64,000 nt of DNA. It comes from Maribacter litoralis. Its GTDB lineage: Bacteria; Bacteroidota; Bacteroidia; Flavobacteriales; Flavobacteriaceae. A program made the position numbers and the translations under genes. The stretch spans positions 930,001 to 994,000 of the forward strand of contig NZ_QCZD01000001.1 in the NCBI RefSeq assembly GCF_003075045.1, read 5' to 3'. Positions within the stretch are counted from its first letter, which is position 1. Each line of letters starts with the position of its first letter. A model generated the notes under the pieces. The model ran no database searches. It was not told where the DNA came from and saw nothing but the letters and a program-made list of their open reading frames with translations. Positions 55,082-64,000 of this stretch are shown here, in pieces.

Positions 55082-56482
55082 CTAATTTTTTGGTCTAAGT
55101 GATTTCTGCCGAATAGCTTTGAACCTTTTCTCTTCTATAATGACATTCTCTGGATGTGGATCTACCCAACCAGGTGCCACATTTTTACTATCCCACTCCT
55201 TATACAGGGTTTCTAAATTTGAAACAATCTCAGGATGGTTTGTAGCTATATCATAACGCTCCAAGGCATCTGTTTTTAAATTGAACAACATGGTTTTGTT
55301 CTTATAGGCACTTTTGTACAATTTATATTCATGGTGCCTAACTGCATATTCAAATCCGCCAACTGAACGCCAGAATAGTGTTTCATGCGGTTGTTCATTT
55401 TCATGCTCTAAAAAAGGAAGAAGGTCTACACCATCTAACTGTTTTTCGTTCTCAGTTTTACCTCCGGCTGCAGATAATAGTGTAGGAAACAGATCCAAAG
55501 AACTTACTACCTCATCATATTTTTTATCGGCTTTTATCCGATTTTTCCAAACCATGAAGAAGGGTACTTTTATACCACCTTCAAACAGCATTCCTTTATG
55601 ACCTCTGTTGGGTCCGTTTGATGCATGATTGGCACGCCCACCGTTATCGCTCAAGAAAACTAAAATGGTATTTTCCTTGAGTCCGTTGTCTTGCAAATAC
55701 GAATTTATTTTACCAACACCGGCATCTACCCCATTTACCATGGCTGCATATACGCTTCTACCGCCATATTCTATATGTTTAGTTTTCTCTAGGTACTGCT
55801 TAGTGGCATGGTCCGGCGCATGTGGTGCATTGTATGCCAAATAGATAAAAAATGGGGAGCCCTTATTTTCTTCCATAAAAGTGATGGCTTCTTTGGTAAA
55901 ATCATCGGTTAAATACGATAATTCTTTTTCTGGTACTTCTACATTATTTCGGAATATTGTTCGTAGCGGGCCATTAGGTGTTCCCCAATAATTCATTGAT
56001 CCACCTGCAAAACCAAACCAATGATCAAAACCTTGGTTTGGCGGATGTAGACTTGGATGGTCACCAACGTGCCATTTTCCTATAGCACTAGTTGCATAAC
56101 CTTGTTCTTTTAAAGCTTCTGAGATCATCTTTTCAGAAAGTGGAGTACCTACGGATGCGTCATTTTCGCCATCATATGGCATATTGCAATCATGCCCGAA
56201 ACGTGCTTGGTACCTGCCAGTTAAAAGTCCCGCTCTAGACGGACTACAATAAGGATGCGAAACATAACCGTTATTAAAAATGACACCTTCTTTCGCCAAG
56301 GCATCTAAATTTGGCGTAGGTATATCAGTACCACCATTAAACCCGACATCTAACCAACCTTGATCGTCTGTTAAGATGACAATGATATTCGGTTTCGATT
56401 TGGTATTCGCCTGTTGCCCGTTTACGGTTAAACTAAAACAAGTTAACCATAGTAAAATCAATGATTTAATATGTTTGGTCAT
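55082..56482 (-). CDS. S1-family sulfatase
   Basis: This 466-residue exported sulfatase has a signal peptide (about 1-23), TDDQGWLD metal motif, formylglycine Cys79 in CSPSR, GKWHVGDH (about 138) and FLSDNGGRANH (about 280). It is the first gene of the unit running to GH2 and GH16. It shares the arylsulfatase core with the sulfatase at 42727-44163, suggesting similar subfamily, but the substrates are unknown. Confidence 0.92.
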   Translation of the reverse strand: MTKHIKSLILLWLTCFSLTVNGQQANTKSKPNIIVILTDDQGWLDVGFNGGTDIPTPNLDALAKEGVIFNNGYVSHPYCSPSRAGLLTGRYQARFGHDCNMPYDGENDASVGTPLSEKMISEALKEQGYATSAIGKWHVGDHPSLHPPNQGFDHWFGFAGGSMNYWGTPNGPLRTIFRNNVEVPEKELSYLTDDFTKEAITFMEENKGSPFFIYLAYNAPHAPDHATKQYLEKTKHIEYGGRSVYAAMVNGVDAGVGKINSYLQDNGLKENTILVFLSDNGGRANHASNGPNRGHKGMLFEGGIKVPFFMVWKNRIKADKKYDEVVSSLDLFPTLLSAAGGKTENEKQLDGVDLLPFLEHENEQPHETLFWRSVGGFEYAVRHHEYKLYKSAYKNKTMLFNLKTDALERYDIATNHPEIVSNLETLYKEWDSKNVAPGWVDPHPENVIIEEKRFKAIRQKSLRPKN

Positions 56483-56611
56483 AAATACGTTCTAAAGCTC
56501 TATTTCATTAAAACTAAGTGTTAGTTTCTTATGGGTAAAACTTTTAAAACATGTGTGGCATGGTTTAGAACATTTGTTATTGCTAAAGAATTTATGCTAG
56601 AGATTAGTTTC

Positions 56612-56644
56612 TTTTTCAAAAAAAAAGCACCCTCTCGGGTGCTT
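56612..56644 (-). terminator. Intrinsic terminator after the sulfatase pair
   Basis: On the minus strand AAGCACCC and GGGTGCTT form an 8-base stem with a 4-base loop followed by a run of nine T, ending the transcript of the two sulfatases at 56672-59727. It lies 28 bases beyond the stop. Confidence 0.88.
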
Positions 56645-56671
56645 CTCAAAAAATTAAACTAACAACTATTT

Positions 56672-58240
56672 TTAATGCAATTCCAACTCTGGCACAGTTG
56701 CATTACTTATTCCTCTAATGTTTTCATATTCTGTTTTGAGTTCCTCTAGTTTTTCTGGGTTTTCTTCAGCTATATTTTGCTGTTGACCTAAGTCGTTTTT
56801 CAGATTATATAACTGATACGACTCATCATTCCCTAATTCTATATTCACCTGAGTGTTAATGGCACTGCCTGGATATGGGGGTATAAACGCCCAGTCTCCT
56901 TTTCTTAAAGCCGTTCTACCACCAGCCTCTATGATCAAATGTTCTCTGCCCTCATCAGATTTACCCATAAAAACATCCAACAAGTTTTTACTGTCAGGAA
57001 GCTTAGATTCAGCTCCTGTTAATGCTGCAAGAGATGCATAAAGATCTATTTGACACACCAACGCGTCTGATGTTTTCGGTGCTATTTTTCCTTTCCAATA
57101 GACCGAAAATGGCACTCTTGTTCCTGCTTCGAACAGGCTGTATTTTCCTCCTCTTAATCCCCCTCTTGGATTATGATCACCTAACTTTTCTACGGCATCA
57201 TCGTAATATCCATCATTAAGTACGGGGCCGTTATCGCTTGTAAATACTATTAAGGTATTTTCCAATATACCTTGTTTTTCCAGCTCCTTTAAAAACTCAC
57301 CGATCATCCAATCGGCTTCTACGATTACATCGCCCCTTGGTCCCATACCCGATGCACCTACAAATCTGGGATGTGGGGTTCTTGGCACGTGCGGTTGCTG
57401 TAACGCATAATACAAGAAAAAAGGATCGTCTTTATGACTAGCTACGTATGCCTTAGCTTTTTGCAGAAAATGGTCTGCCATGTCTACATCGCTCCATTTT
57501 GCTGCTTCGCCACCTTTCATAAATCCAATTCTTGGTACGCCGTTAACAATACTCTGGTTGTGGCCATGATGCCATTTCATAGTAGTCAATTCCGGATTAT
57601 CCTTACCTGTTGGCTCACCCTCAAAACTGGTTTTGTAGCTAACTTCTATAGGGTCGTTAGGGTCTAAATTATCAACCTTGCCGTTATCTATATAAACCGT
57701 TGGCACCCTATCTTGTGTAGCAGCTAATATGTACGAATAGTCGAAACCTAGTTGGTTGGGACCGGGAGTGATTTCCTGGTTCCAATCTACATTACCATTT
57801 CCTAATCCTAAATGCCATTTACCCACTATACCTGTTTGATAGCCCTGCGATTTCAGCATTTTAGGCACTGTCGGTTGTTCTGTATCTATTATTAACGGAG
57901 CCGTACCGGGTAATATTTGTGCATTTACACGCCAAGGATATTCGCCCGTAAGTAAGGCATATCTACTTGGAGTGCATGTTGCAGAACTTGCGTAGCCCGA
58001 GGTAAATTTAACGCCACCATTTACTAGCTTATCCATATTAGGTGTTTTTAATTCGGTAGCTCCGTAAGCACCTACATCTCCATAACCTAAATCATCTAAG
58101 TAAATAACAACAATATTTGGCTCCTTAATTTCTGCTTCTTCGGTCTCTTTTTTTTCGCTCTTATCCGCACAAGCCACAAAAAGGAATATGGCTAAAAGAC
58201 CTACTAGATGTTTTAATGTTCTGTTTGTCATACTCATCAT
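56672..58240 (-). CDS. S1-family sulfatase lipoprotein
   Basis: This 522-residue lipoprotein sulfatase (lipobox Cys24) has the metal motif LDDLGYGDVG, formylglycine Cys89 in CTPSR, GKWHLGLGNGN (about 140) and FTSDNGPVLNDGYYDD (about 335). The architecture is like arylsulfatase A-type S1 proteins. It is 5 bases downstream of the sulfatase at 58246 and followed by a strong terminator, so the two form a bicistronic unit. It may act on the outer side of the cell or in the periplasm. Confidence 0.92.
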   Translation of the reverse strand: MMSMTNRTLKHLVGLLAIFLFVACADKSEKKETEEAEIKEPNIVVIYLDDLGYGDVGAYGATELKTPNMDKLVNGGVKFTSGYASSATCTPSRYALLTGEYPWRVNAQILPGTAPLIIDTEQPTVPKMLKSQGYQTGIVGKWHLGLGNGNVDWNQEITPGPNQLGFDYSYILAATQDRVPTVYIDNGKVDNLDPNDPIEVSYKTSFEGEPTGKDNPELTTMKWHHGHNQSIVNGVPRIGFMKGGEAAKWSDVDMADHFLQKAKAYVASHKDDPFFLYYALQQPHVPRTPHPRFVGASGMGPRGDVIVEADWMIGEFLKELEKQGILENTLIVFTSDNGPVLNDGYYDDAVEKLGDHNPRGGLRGGKYSLFEAGTRVPFSVYWKGKIAPKTSDALVCQIDLYASLAALTGAESKLPDSKNLLDVFMGKSDEGREHLIIEAGGRTALRKGDWAFIPPYPGSAINTQVNIELGNDESYQLYNLKNDLGQQQNIAEENPEKLEELKTEYENIRGISNATVPELELH

Positions 58241-58245
58241 AATTA

Positions 58246-59727
58246 TTAGTTGGTTGCTTTATACTCGTTTAACATTTTATGAAAGCCAATTTCCTCCCCT
58301 GCCAACATTCTTTTATAGTCTTTCGGCTTTTCTTTTTTTACCCAGTCTAACACATCTACCGATTCTGCGTGTACGGGATTGTAAATTTCCGTTACCGGTG
58401 TAAAGGCATTATTATAATCTAATGTCTGTTGTCTCATTTTTTGCAAAACCGCTGCATAATCAAGATCTAAAACTAAATTATGTAGCTCAAAAGGATCCTT
58501 TTCCAAATCGTACAATTCTTCTGTTGGTTTTACTCCAAAGAAAATCGATTCGTTTTTATTCAATTTACCCTCCTCTTTTAACCTTCTCATTACATGCACC
58601 GCAGGTCTGTAAAATTCTAAGTACGCTTGATGAGCATCCCATGGAATTTCTGGCTTAAAATTTCGTATATATTTAAACCTATCGGTCGTTATCGCTTTGC
58701 TTTTTTCCGGTATTTCATCCCATAAATCGCGAGATGCAAATACCTCTGATCGATCAAACTTTTTATCCAAGAACGATATACCTGTCATAAAATCAGGTAT
58801 TTCAATACCTGCCAAATCTAAAATCGTTGCTGTTATATCTGTTGAGCTAATTATTCTATCATCTATTTGCCCCTTGTCAATTCCTTTTGGCCACTTTACC
58901 AATAGCGGAATTCGCAATCCTGAATCATGTAAATAGCCCTTACCTCTTACATTGCATCTGCCATTATCTCCTATAAAGATTACTACCGTATTATCTGCAA
59001 GACCTTTTCTTTCCAATTCATTAAAAAGCATTCCCACTTCGGCATCCATGTATTCCATCTGATCCAGATACTTAGCCCAGTCTAATCGAATAACCGGGTC
59101 GTCTGCCAAATATGGAGGAAGTTCAACATCATCAGGATTTACTGGATGCTTTGATTGTGCCCTAATATCATCCCACCAATCTCCACGGTGGGTTACGTTT
59201 AGTGTTATCTGCGAGAAAAACGGAGCATCTTTAGGTAAAAACTCATCGTATTTATCGTAAATACCAAAATTTGATTCTCCATCCCAGGTTCCAATAGGTG
59301 TATGTTTAAAATTCACATCGATTTTTCTTCCTTTTCCACGTACATCTTTATGCCCTAAAATAGTCGTGTACCCCGCATCCCTTAATAATTGTGTAAACGG
59401 TACAAATAGTTTTGGCAACACCACATCTCTATTGCTGCGGTGATTGTGGGTATTACTTTTCTGCTGGTGCGTACCCAAAATCATAGCAGACCTACTTGGT
59501 GAACAAATGGGATTGGTTACAAAACAATTATTAAAAAGAATACCATCTGCCGCCATTTGATCTAGAAAAGGAGTTTTTACAGCTTTAGTGCCATAACATG
59601 CCAGATCTAAACTAATATCTTCTGCCATTATCCAAATAATGTTTGGCAGTTTTTTACTGTTTTTCTGACTCATTAAAAACTGTACAGTGCACAAAAGCAA
59701 GCAAAAGAATCTAATTTTCAACCGCAT
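58246..59727 (-). CDS. S1-family sulfatase (S1_8-like, Glu-Asp metal motif)
   Basis: This 493-residue exported sulfatase has MAEDISLDLACYG where most neighbours have a TDD motif. The formylglycine residue is Cys75 in CSPSR. LGHKDVRGKG replaces the usual GKWH motif, and FIGDNGRCNVRGKG is the downstream metal-site motif. The combination resembles the heparan-N-sulfatase-like S1_8 group, so it differs from the other six sulfatases. It is first in a two-gene unit and faces the GH29 gene at 59919. Confidence 0.9.
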   Translation of the reverse strand: MRLKIRFFCLLLCTVQFLMSQKNSKKLPNIIWIMAEDISLDLACYGTKAVKTPFLDQMAADGILFNNCFVTNPICSPSRSAMILGTHQQKSNTHNHRSNRDVVLPKLFVPFTQLLRDAGYTTILGHKDVRGKGRKIDVNFKHTPIGTWDGESNFGIYDKYDEFLPKDAPFFSQITLNVTHRGDWWDDIRAQSKHPVNPDDVELPPYLADDPVIRLDWAKYLDQMEYMDAEVGMLFNELERKGLADNTVVIFIGDNGRCNVRGKGYLHDSGLRIPLLVKWPKGIDKGQIDDRIISSTDITATILDLAGIEIPDFMTGISFLDKKFDRSEVFASRDLWDEIPEKSKAITTDRFKYIRNFKPEIPWDAHQAYLEFYRPAVHVMRRLKEEGKLNKNESIFFGVKPTEELYDLEKDPFELHNLVLDLDYAAVLQKMRQQTLDYNNAFTPVTEIYNPVHAESVDVLDWVKKEKPKDYKRMLAGEEIGFHKMLNEYKATN

Positions 59728-59918
59728 TGTAAATTGATTTTTATTTAAAGTTTGTTGTCATTAATTGAACATATTCCAAAGAAATACATATAAAACTTAA
59801 TAAAAAACAAGGATAACCATTTGTTGTAATCATTAAATCATCTGTTATGAATTCCATAAAACAAAAAACGGAATTTAGCAGCTCTTACTTAGATACACTT
59901 CTAATAAACGATTATTAC

Positions 59919-61475
59919 ATGAGCAAGAACAAGTACTTTGTATACCCTTTACTATTGTTAGCATTAGTTGTAGGCTGTAAATCACAAACCGAAAAAAAGG
60001 AAAAAGAAACCGTTGAGTCAACGAAAATTTATGAGCCTAATTGGGAATCTATAAAAGAAAACTACAAAGACCCGGAATGGTTCAATGATCAAAAATTCGG
60101 CATTTTTATTCACTGGGGCGCCTATGCCGTGCCAGCGTATAGTTCTGAATGGTATCCTAGAAGAATGTATATGGATACTGCCACCTTTTCGGCACAATTA
60201 AAACATCAACAACTGGGGCCAAATGAGGTGTACCTATATCATAAAGAGAAGTATGGTGACCAAAAGGATTTTGGATACAAAGATTTTATACCTCTATTTA
60301 AAGGCGAAAAATTCGATGCTGCTGAATGGATAGATATTTTCAAAAAATCTGGTGCTAAATATGTTATTCCAGTAGCTGACCACCATGATGGTTTTGCCAT
60401 GTACAATTCTAATACGACAAGATGGAATGCTGTAGATATGGGACCGAAGAGAGATATTTTAGGAGAGCTATTTAAAGAAGGCCGTAAAGAGGGTCTTATT
60501 ATGGGAGCTTCTTCTCATTACGCTTTTAACTGGTCTTTCTACAATAAAAAAGACCATTTCGATACTACTGATCCTGATTTTTCAGACCTGTATTCCACAA
60601 AAGGAAAAGACCTTACTGAACCTGTTTCTGAAGAATTTAAAAAGTTATGGTGGGACAGAACGGTGGATCTAATCGACAATTATCAGCCAGATATTCTATG
60701 GTTCGATTTCTATTTAGACATTCCTGATTTTAAAGAATATAGACCAAAACTAGCGGCATATTACTATAATAAAGGAATAGAATGGGGAAAGGAAGTGGTT
60801 ATTAATGATAAAAACTTTGATCATGAAGCTTTTCCTGAAGGCACTGTAATTTACGATTTAGAAAGAGGAAAATTACCGGGAATTAGAAAACTACCTTGGC
60901 AAACAGATACTTCTATCGGTAAAAATTCATGGGGCTATGTTACCGATTGGGAATCTAAAAATACCAATGAATTGGTCGATGATTTAGTTGACATTGTTTC
61001 TAAAAATGGAAATCTTCTTTTAAATATAGGACCAAAAGCTGATGGCACTATTCCAGAAGATCAACAAAAAATACTTTTTGAAATTGGCGATTGGTTAAAA
61101 GTAAATGGTGATGCTATTTATAATACGGAGTATTGGACCGTTTTTGGTGAAGGACCGACGGAAGTAAAAAAAGGACACCACTCCGAAGGTGATAATAAAG
61201 GATTTACATCTCAAGATATTAGATTCACCAAAAAAGGAAACAAGCTATATGCCATTCTTTTAGCATGGCCCGAGAATAACGCCGTAACCATTAAATCATT
61301 AGCCCTAGGTAATGAAAATGTAAAAGACCTAGAAATAAAAAATATTAAATTGTTGGGTAGTGAACATCCTATTGAATATAAGCAGACCAATAAAGGTCTA
61401 ATCATAGATGATCTTGGAAAAAAAGCAGGCAAACATGCTTTCTGTTTAGAGATTACTATGGCAGATGACATTTAA
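59919..61475 (+). CDS. GH29 alpha-L-fucosidase / alpha-L-galactosidase family lipoprotein
   Basis: This 518-residue GH29 starts at the ATG at 59919, which gives a clean lipoprotein signal (Cys20, VVGC). The longer frame from 59847 adds 24 unlikely residues. The catalytic barrel has nucleophile Asp263 in ILWFDFYLD, and IHWGAYAVPAYSSEWYPRRM, VADHHDGFAMYNSNTTRWN and NLLLNIGPKADGTIP are classic GH29 segments. It should release alpha-L-galactose or alpha-L-fucose. It is closer to canonical GH29 than the copy at 47418. It is a single gene with its own terminator. Confidence 0.92.
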   Translation: MSKNKYFVYPLLLLALVVGCKSQTEKKEKETVESTKIYEPNWESIKENYKDPEWFNDQKFGIFIHWGAYAVPAYSSEWYPRRMYMDTATFSAQLKHQQLGPNEVYLYHKEKYGDQKDFGYKDFIPLFKGEKFDAAEWIDIFKKSGAKYVIPVADHHDGFAMYNSNTTRWNAVDMGPKRDILGELFKEGRKEGLIMGASSHYAFNWSFYNKKDHFDTTDPDFSDLYSTKGKDLTEPVSEEFKKLWWDRTVDLIDNYQPDILWFDFYLDIPDFKEYRPKLAAYYYNKGIEWGKEVVINDKNFDHEAFPEGTVIYDLERGKLPGIRKLPWQTDTSIGKNSWGYVTDWESKNTNELVDDLVDIVSKNGNLLLNIGPKADGTIPEDQQKILFEIGDWLKVNGDAIYNTEYWTVFGEGPTEVKKGHHSEGDNKGFTSQDIRFTKKGNKLYAILLAWPENNAVTIKSLALGNENVKDLEIKNIKLLGSEHPIEYKQTNKGLIIDDLGKKAGKHAFCLEITMADDI

Positions 61476-61510
61476 GATTTTATTGTTTGAGTTAGTTTTC
61501 ATCAAAAAGG

Positions 61511-61535
61511 CGCACCCTTAACGGGGTGCGTTTTT
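61511..61535 (+). terminator. Intrinsic terminator after GH29
   Basis: CGCACCC and GGGTGCG form a perfect 7-base stem around a 6-base loop, followed by TTTTT. It lies 35 bases past the GH29 stop and 31 before the next gene, separating the GH29 unit from the sugar-acid genes. Confidence 0.87.
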
Positions 61536-61566
61536 AAACTCAATTTTAATTAGAACATTTACGAGA

Positions 61567-62574
61567 ATGAAATATATTACATGCGAAAAGCCTGGAACAT
61601 TTACACTAAAAGATAAAGAAGCGCCAGTACCTAATCCAAATGAAGCTACACTCAAAATTAAGAGAGTAGGTATTTGTGGTACCGATCTACATGCGTATGG
61701 CGGAAATCAAGCATTTTTTAAATACCCCCGTATTTTAGGTCATGAATTGGCTGCTGAAATAATTGAAATAGGATCTAATGAAAAAGGTCTTAAAAAGGGT
61801 GACAAGGTAGTTGTTATGCCTTATGTAAGTTGTAATAAATGTGTTGCCTGTAAAACAGGTAAGACAAATTGTTGTACCAATATTAAGGTTTTAGGTGTGC
61901 ATACCGATGGTGGTATGCAAGAGATTATAACGGTACCCATAGATTTATTGTTACCGGCAAACAACCTGAGCCTTGAACAAATGGCAATTGTAGAACCCTT
62001 GGCAATTGGTGCGCATGCATTACGAAGAGCACAAATTATAAAAGGAGAAACCGTTGCGGTTATTGGTTGTGGTCCCATTGGTATTGGAATTATGAAATTG
62101 GCACAATTACAAGGTGCCAAGGTAATTGCCATTGATGTCAATCAACAACGTTTAGATTATGCCAAAGAAAAAATCGGTGTAGACTTTATTGTTAAAGCTG
62201 ATGAAGATGCGGTCGCAAAAGTGAATGAAATTACCAATAACGATTTGGCCACAGCAGTTTTCGATGCCTCCGGTAATAAATTTGCCTTGGAAAGCGGACC
62301 AAATTATATGGCACATGGGGGGCGATATGTATTGGTCGGATTGTCAAAAGGAGATTTAACCTTTAACCACCCCGCAATACACGCAAAAGAATCTACCATT
62401 ATGTGTAGTAGAAATGCAACCTTGGCAGATTTTGAATATATAATCCATGTTATTGACCAATTTCCCATAGCTTCTTTTGTTACGCATACCGTACCTTACA
62501 CAGAAATGATTGCCAATTTTGATTCTTGGTTAAAGCCTGAAACCGGGGTGATTAAAGCCATGGTCACTTTCTAA
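61567..62574 (+). CDS. Zinc-dependent sugar-acid/polyol dehydrogenase, L-galactonate 5-dehydrogenase-like
   Basis: This 335-residue medium-chain dehydrogenase has catalytic zinc ligands Cys37 (GICGTDLHAYGG) and His59-Glu60 (GHELAAE), and structural-zinc Cys89, 92, 95 and 103. The nucleotide-binding motif GCGPIGIGIMKLA is near residue 162. The layout resembles LgoD/YjjN-type L-galactonate or threonine/sorbitol dehydrogenases. Next to an altronate dehydratase-like gene, oxidation of L-galactonate to tagaturonate is a sensible guess for L-galactose released by GH29. It has no signal peptide. It differs strongly from the P450-linked dehydrogenase. Confidence 0.85.
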   Translation: MKYITCEKPGTFTLKDKEAPVPNPNEATLKIKRVGICGTDLHAYGGNQAFFKYPRILGHELAAEIIEIGSNEKGLKKGDKVVVMPYVSCNKCVACKTGKTNCCTNIKVLGVHTDGGMQEIITVPIDLLLPANNLSLEQMAIVEPLAIGAHALRRAQIIKGETVAVIGCGPIGIGIMKLAQLQGAKVIAIDVNQQRLDYAKEKIGVDFIVKADEDAVAKVNEITNNDLATAVFDASGNKFALESGPNYMAHGGRYVLVGLSKGDLTFNHPAIHAKESTIMCSRNATLADFEYIIHVIDQFPIASFVTHTVPYTEMIANFDSWLKPETGVIKAMVTF

Positions 62575-62637
62575 ATTTGATATGAAATAGAATGCAACTA
62601 ATTTGGTATTATTTCACAAACGCTTGTAAACGAATTT

Positions 62638-64000
62638 ATGGATAAAAGTTTTATACATATTCATCCAAAAGATAATATACTTGTTGCCTTACAAGATATA
62701 CCAGAAGGCACGCAAATAATTCATAATAATGTAACCATTCCTATTCCAAAAAAGGTAAAGGCCAAACATAAGTTTGCCCTATCTTCTATTAAGAAAGATG
62801 CTTTGGTATATATGTATGGTTCTATTGTTGGTAAAGCTCTTGTTCCCATTCAAATTGGGGAGGCTATTACTACTGAGAATTTGGTTCATGCAGCGGCCAG
62901 CTATCAAGTAGCGGACCAACATTGGAATTTTACACCGCCAGAAATCGATAATTTTAAAGACCGAACCTTTATGGGCTACCATAGAAAAGATGGCAGTGTA
63001 GGTACTTCTAATTTTTGGTTAGTGATCCCTTTGGTTTTTTGCGAGAATAGGAATGTAGAAGTATTAAAAACCGCACTGTTAAAACCATTGGGCTATAAAA
63101 CCTCTTCCGCCGATATTATTTCTACGGAAACCTTGGTTGCACATTATAAAAATCAAGCTAGTAAAGAAACTATTTTACAGAGTACTATTATAAAACCTGA
63201 AATACCTAATGCCGATGAGCAAGTTTTTCCAAATGTAGATGGTATTAAATTTTTAACCCATGATGGTGGTTGTGGAGGTATAAGGCAAGATAGCGATACG
63301 CTTTGCAATCTGTTAGCGGGTTATATTACCAACCCAAATGTAGCCGGTGCTACCGTATTAAGTCTTGGCTGTCAAAACGCTCAGATTCCCATATTAGAAG
63401 ATGCCATTAAAAAAAGGGATGCTAAGTTTTCTAAACCCTTGGTAATTCTTGAACAGCAACAAAGTAAAAGTGAAAAACATTTTATAGAAGATGCCGTAAA
63501 ACAAACCTTTTTAGGTTTAATAGAAGCTGACAAAACCAAACGTAGCAAAGCACCACTTAGCAAACTAACCCTCGGCTTGGAATGTGGTGGTTCAGACGGG
63601 TTTTCAGGTATATCTGCCAACCCTGCCTTGGGGCATGTTTCCGATATGTTAGTGGCGCTGGGTGCTTCAACAGTACTCGCAGAATTTCCAGAACTGAACG
63701 GTGTAGAACAAGAACTTTTAAATAGGTGCCAATCCAAAGAAAATGCAGAGAAATTTGCAGGGTTAATGCAAACCTATGCCAAACGTGCTGAGGAAGTCGG
63801 ATCAGGATTTGAGAATAATCCGTCTCCAGGTAATATAAAAGACGGACTCATTACCGACGCAATGAAATCTGCCGGAGCTGCTAAAAAAGGAGGAACCTCA
63901 ATTATTACCGATGTTCTCGATTATACAGAACCGGTAACTAAAAAAGGCTTGAATTTACTGTGTACACCAGGTAATGATGTTGAAAGTACAACGGGACTTG
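62638..64000 (+). CDS. uxaA: Altronate dehydratase-like protein (UxaA family), 3' end outside window
   Basis: The ATG at 62638 opens a frame of 454 codons that continues past the window end. An N-terminal SAF domain (about 5-95) is followed by the UxaA/GarD dehydratase core with GYHRKDGSVGTSNFW near residue 117, HDGGCGGIRQDSD near 207, LSLGCQNAQIP near 242 and LECGGSDGFSG near 313. The Cys residues in these motifs fit a metal site. UxaA converts D-altronate to 2-keto-3-deoxygluconate; relatives act on galactarate. With the preceding dehydrogenase it would form a sugar-acid route. The exact acid is unknown. Confidence 0.9.
   Translation, partial: MDKSFIHIHPKDNILVALQDIPEGTQIIHNNVTIPIPKKVKAKHKFALSSIKKDALVYMYGSIVGKALVPIQIGEAITTENLVHAAASYQVADQHWNFTPPEIDNFKDRTFMGYHRKDGSVGTSNFWLVIPLVFCENRNVEVLKTALLKPLGYKTSSADIISTETLVAHYKNQASKETILQSTIIKPEIPNADEQVFPNVDGIKFLTHDGGCGGIRQDSDTLCNLLAGYITNPNVAGATVLSLGCQNAQIPILEDAIKKRDAKFSKPLVILEQQQSKSEKHFIEDAVKQTFLGLIEADKTKRSKAPLSKLTLGLECGGSDGFSGISANPALGHVSDMLVALGASTVLAEFPELNGVEQELLNRCQSKENAEKFAGLMQTYAKRAEEVGSGFENNPSPGNIKDGLITDAMKSAGAAKKGGTSIITDVLDYTEPVTKKGLNLLCTPGNDVESTTGL

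Noticed and set aside
1-64000. Carrageenan or ulvan locus
   Set aside because: The AgaB-like agarase, GH117 pair and P450 set all point to agar/porphyran. No carrageenase-type, ulvan-lyase or uronyl-hydrolase gene was recognised.
1-64000. tRNA, rRNA, CRISPR, riboswitch or transposase
   Set aside because: None was recognised by eye in the intergenic regions, which are short and AT-rich. A covariance-model search could not be run, so small RNAs are not excluded.

Overview
The window looks like part of a marine flavobacterial chromosome (Flavobacteriaceae, close to Zobellia or Maribacter). The DNA is AT-rich. It has two SusC/SusD pairs, many exported lipoproteins whose modified Cys is followed by acidic residues, Bacteroidetes-style TPR/LuxR and AraC regulators, and a GH16 beta-agarase that closely matches what I remember of Zobellia AgaB. 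No rRNA, tRNA, CRISPR array or insertion sequence was seen.

Almost the whole window reads as one large agar/porphyran utilisation locus for red-algal galactans. Region by region: (1) 2-4643, a SusC (5' end outside the window), SusD and a surface glycan-binding lipoprotein. (2) 4862-7866, a TPR/LuxR-type regulator and the AgaB-like agarase. (3) 8158-10882, a TRAP transporter. (4) 10865-15530, a minus-strand operon of cytochrome P450, ferredoxin, ferredoxin reductase, zinc alcohol dehydrogenase and an esterase-D-like hydrolase. It fits oxidative demethylation of 6-O-methyl-D-galactose, with a divergent AraC regulator. (5) 16583-25330, a minus-strand five-gene set: Tat-exported Gfo/Idh oxidoreductase, DUF1549/DUF1553 cytochrome lipoprotein, Tat-type DUF1501 protein, Tat-type beta-propeller, and a membrane cytochrome c with a leucine-rich region. 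(6) 25423-29560, an AraC regulator, a GH117 and a possible uncharacterised glycosidase. (7) 29939-40597, a second SusC/SusD, an FG-GAP/ASPIC lipoprotein, a GH16 and a sulfatase. (8) 40633-59727, a minus-strand block of six sulfatases, GH117, GH29, GH16, GH2, a mutarotase and a RhaT-like sugar symporter. (9) 59919-64000, a second GH29 followed by a sugar-acid dehydrogenase and an altronate dehydratase-like gene cut by the window end.

Inferred joint action: GH16 enzymes cut agar and porphyran outside the cell, and SusCD systems import the oligosaccharides. Seven sulfatases, two GH29s, two GH117s and a GH2 then dismantle them in the periplasm, releasing L-galactose, 3,6-anhydro-L-galactose, D-galactose and 6-O-methyl-D-galactose. 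The P450 set would demethylate the last of these and the neighbouring dehydrogenase and esterase may deal with the aldehyde. The terminal genes would feed sugar acids into central metabolism. The least explained parts are the five-gene redox-like set, the DUF5060 protein and a GH2 whose usual acid/base Glu position is His.
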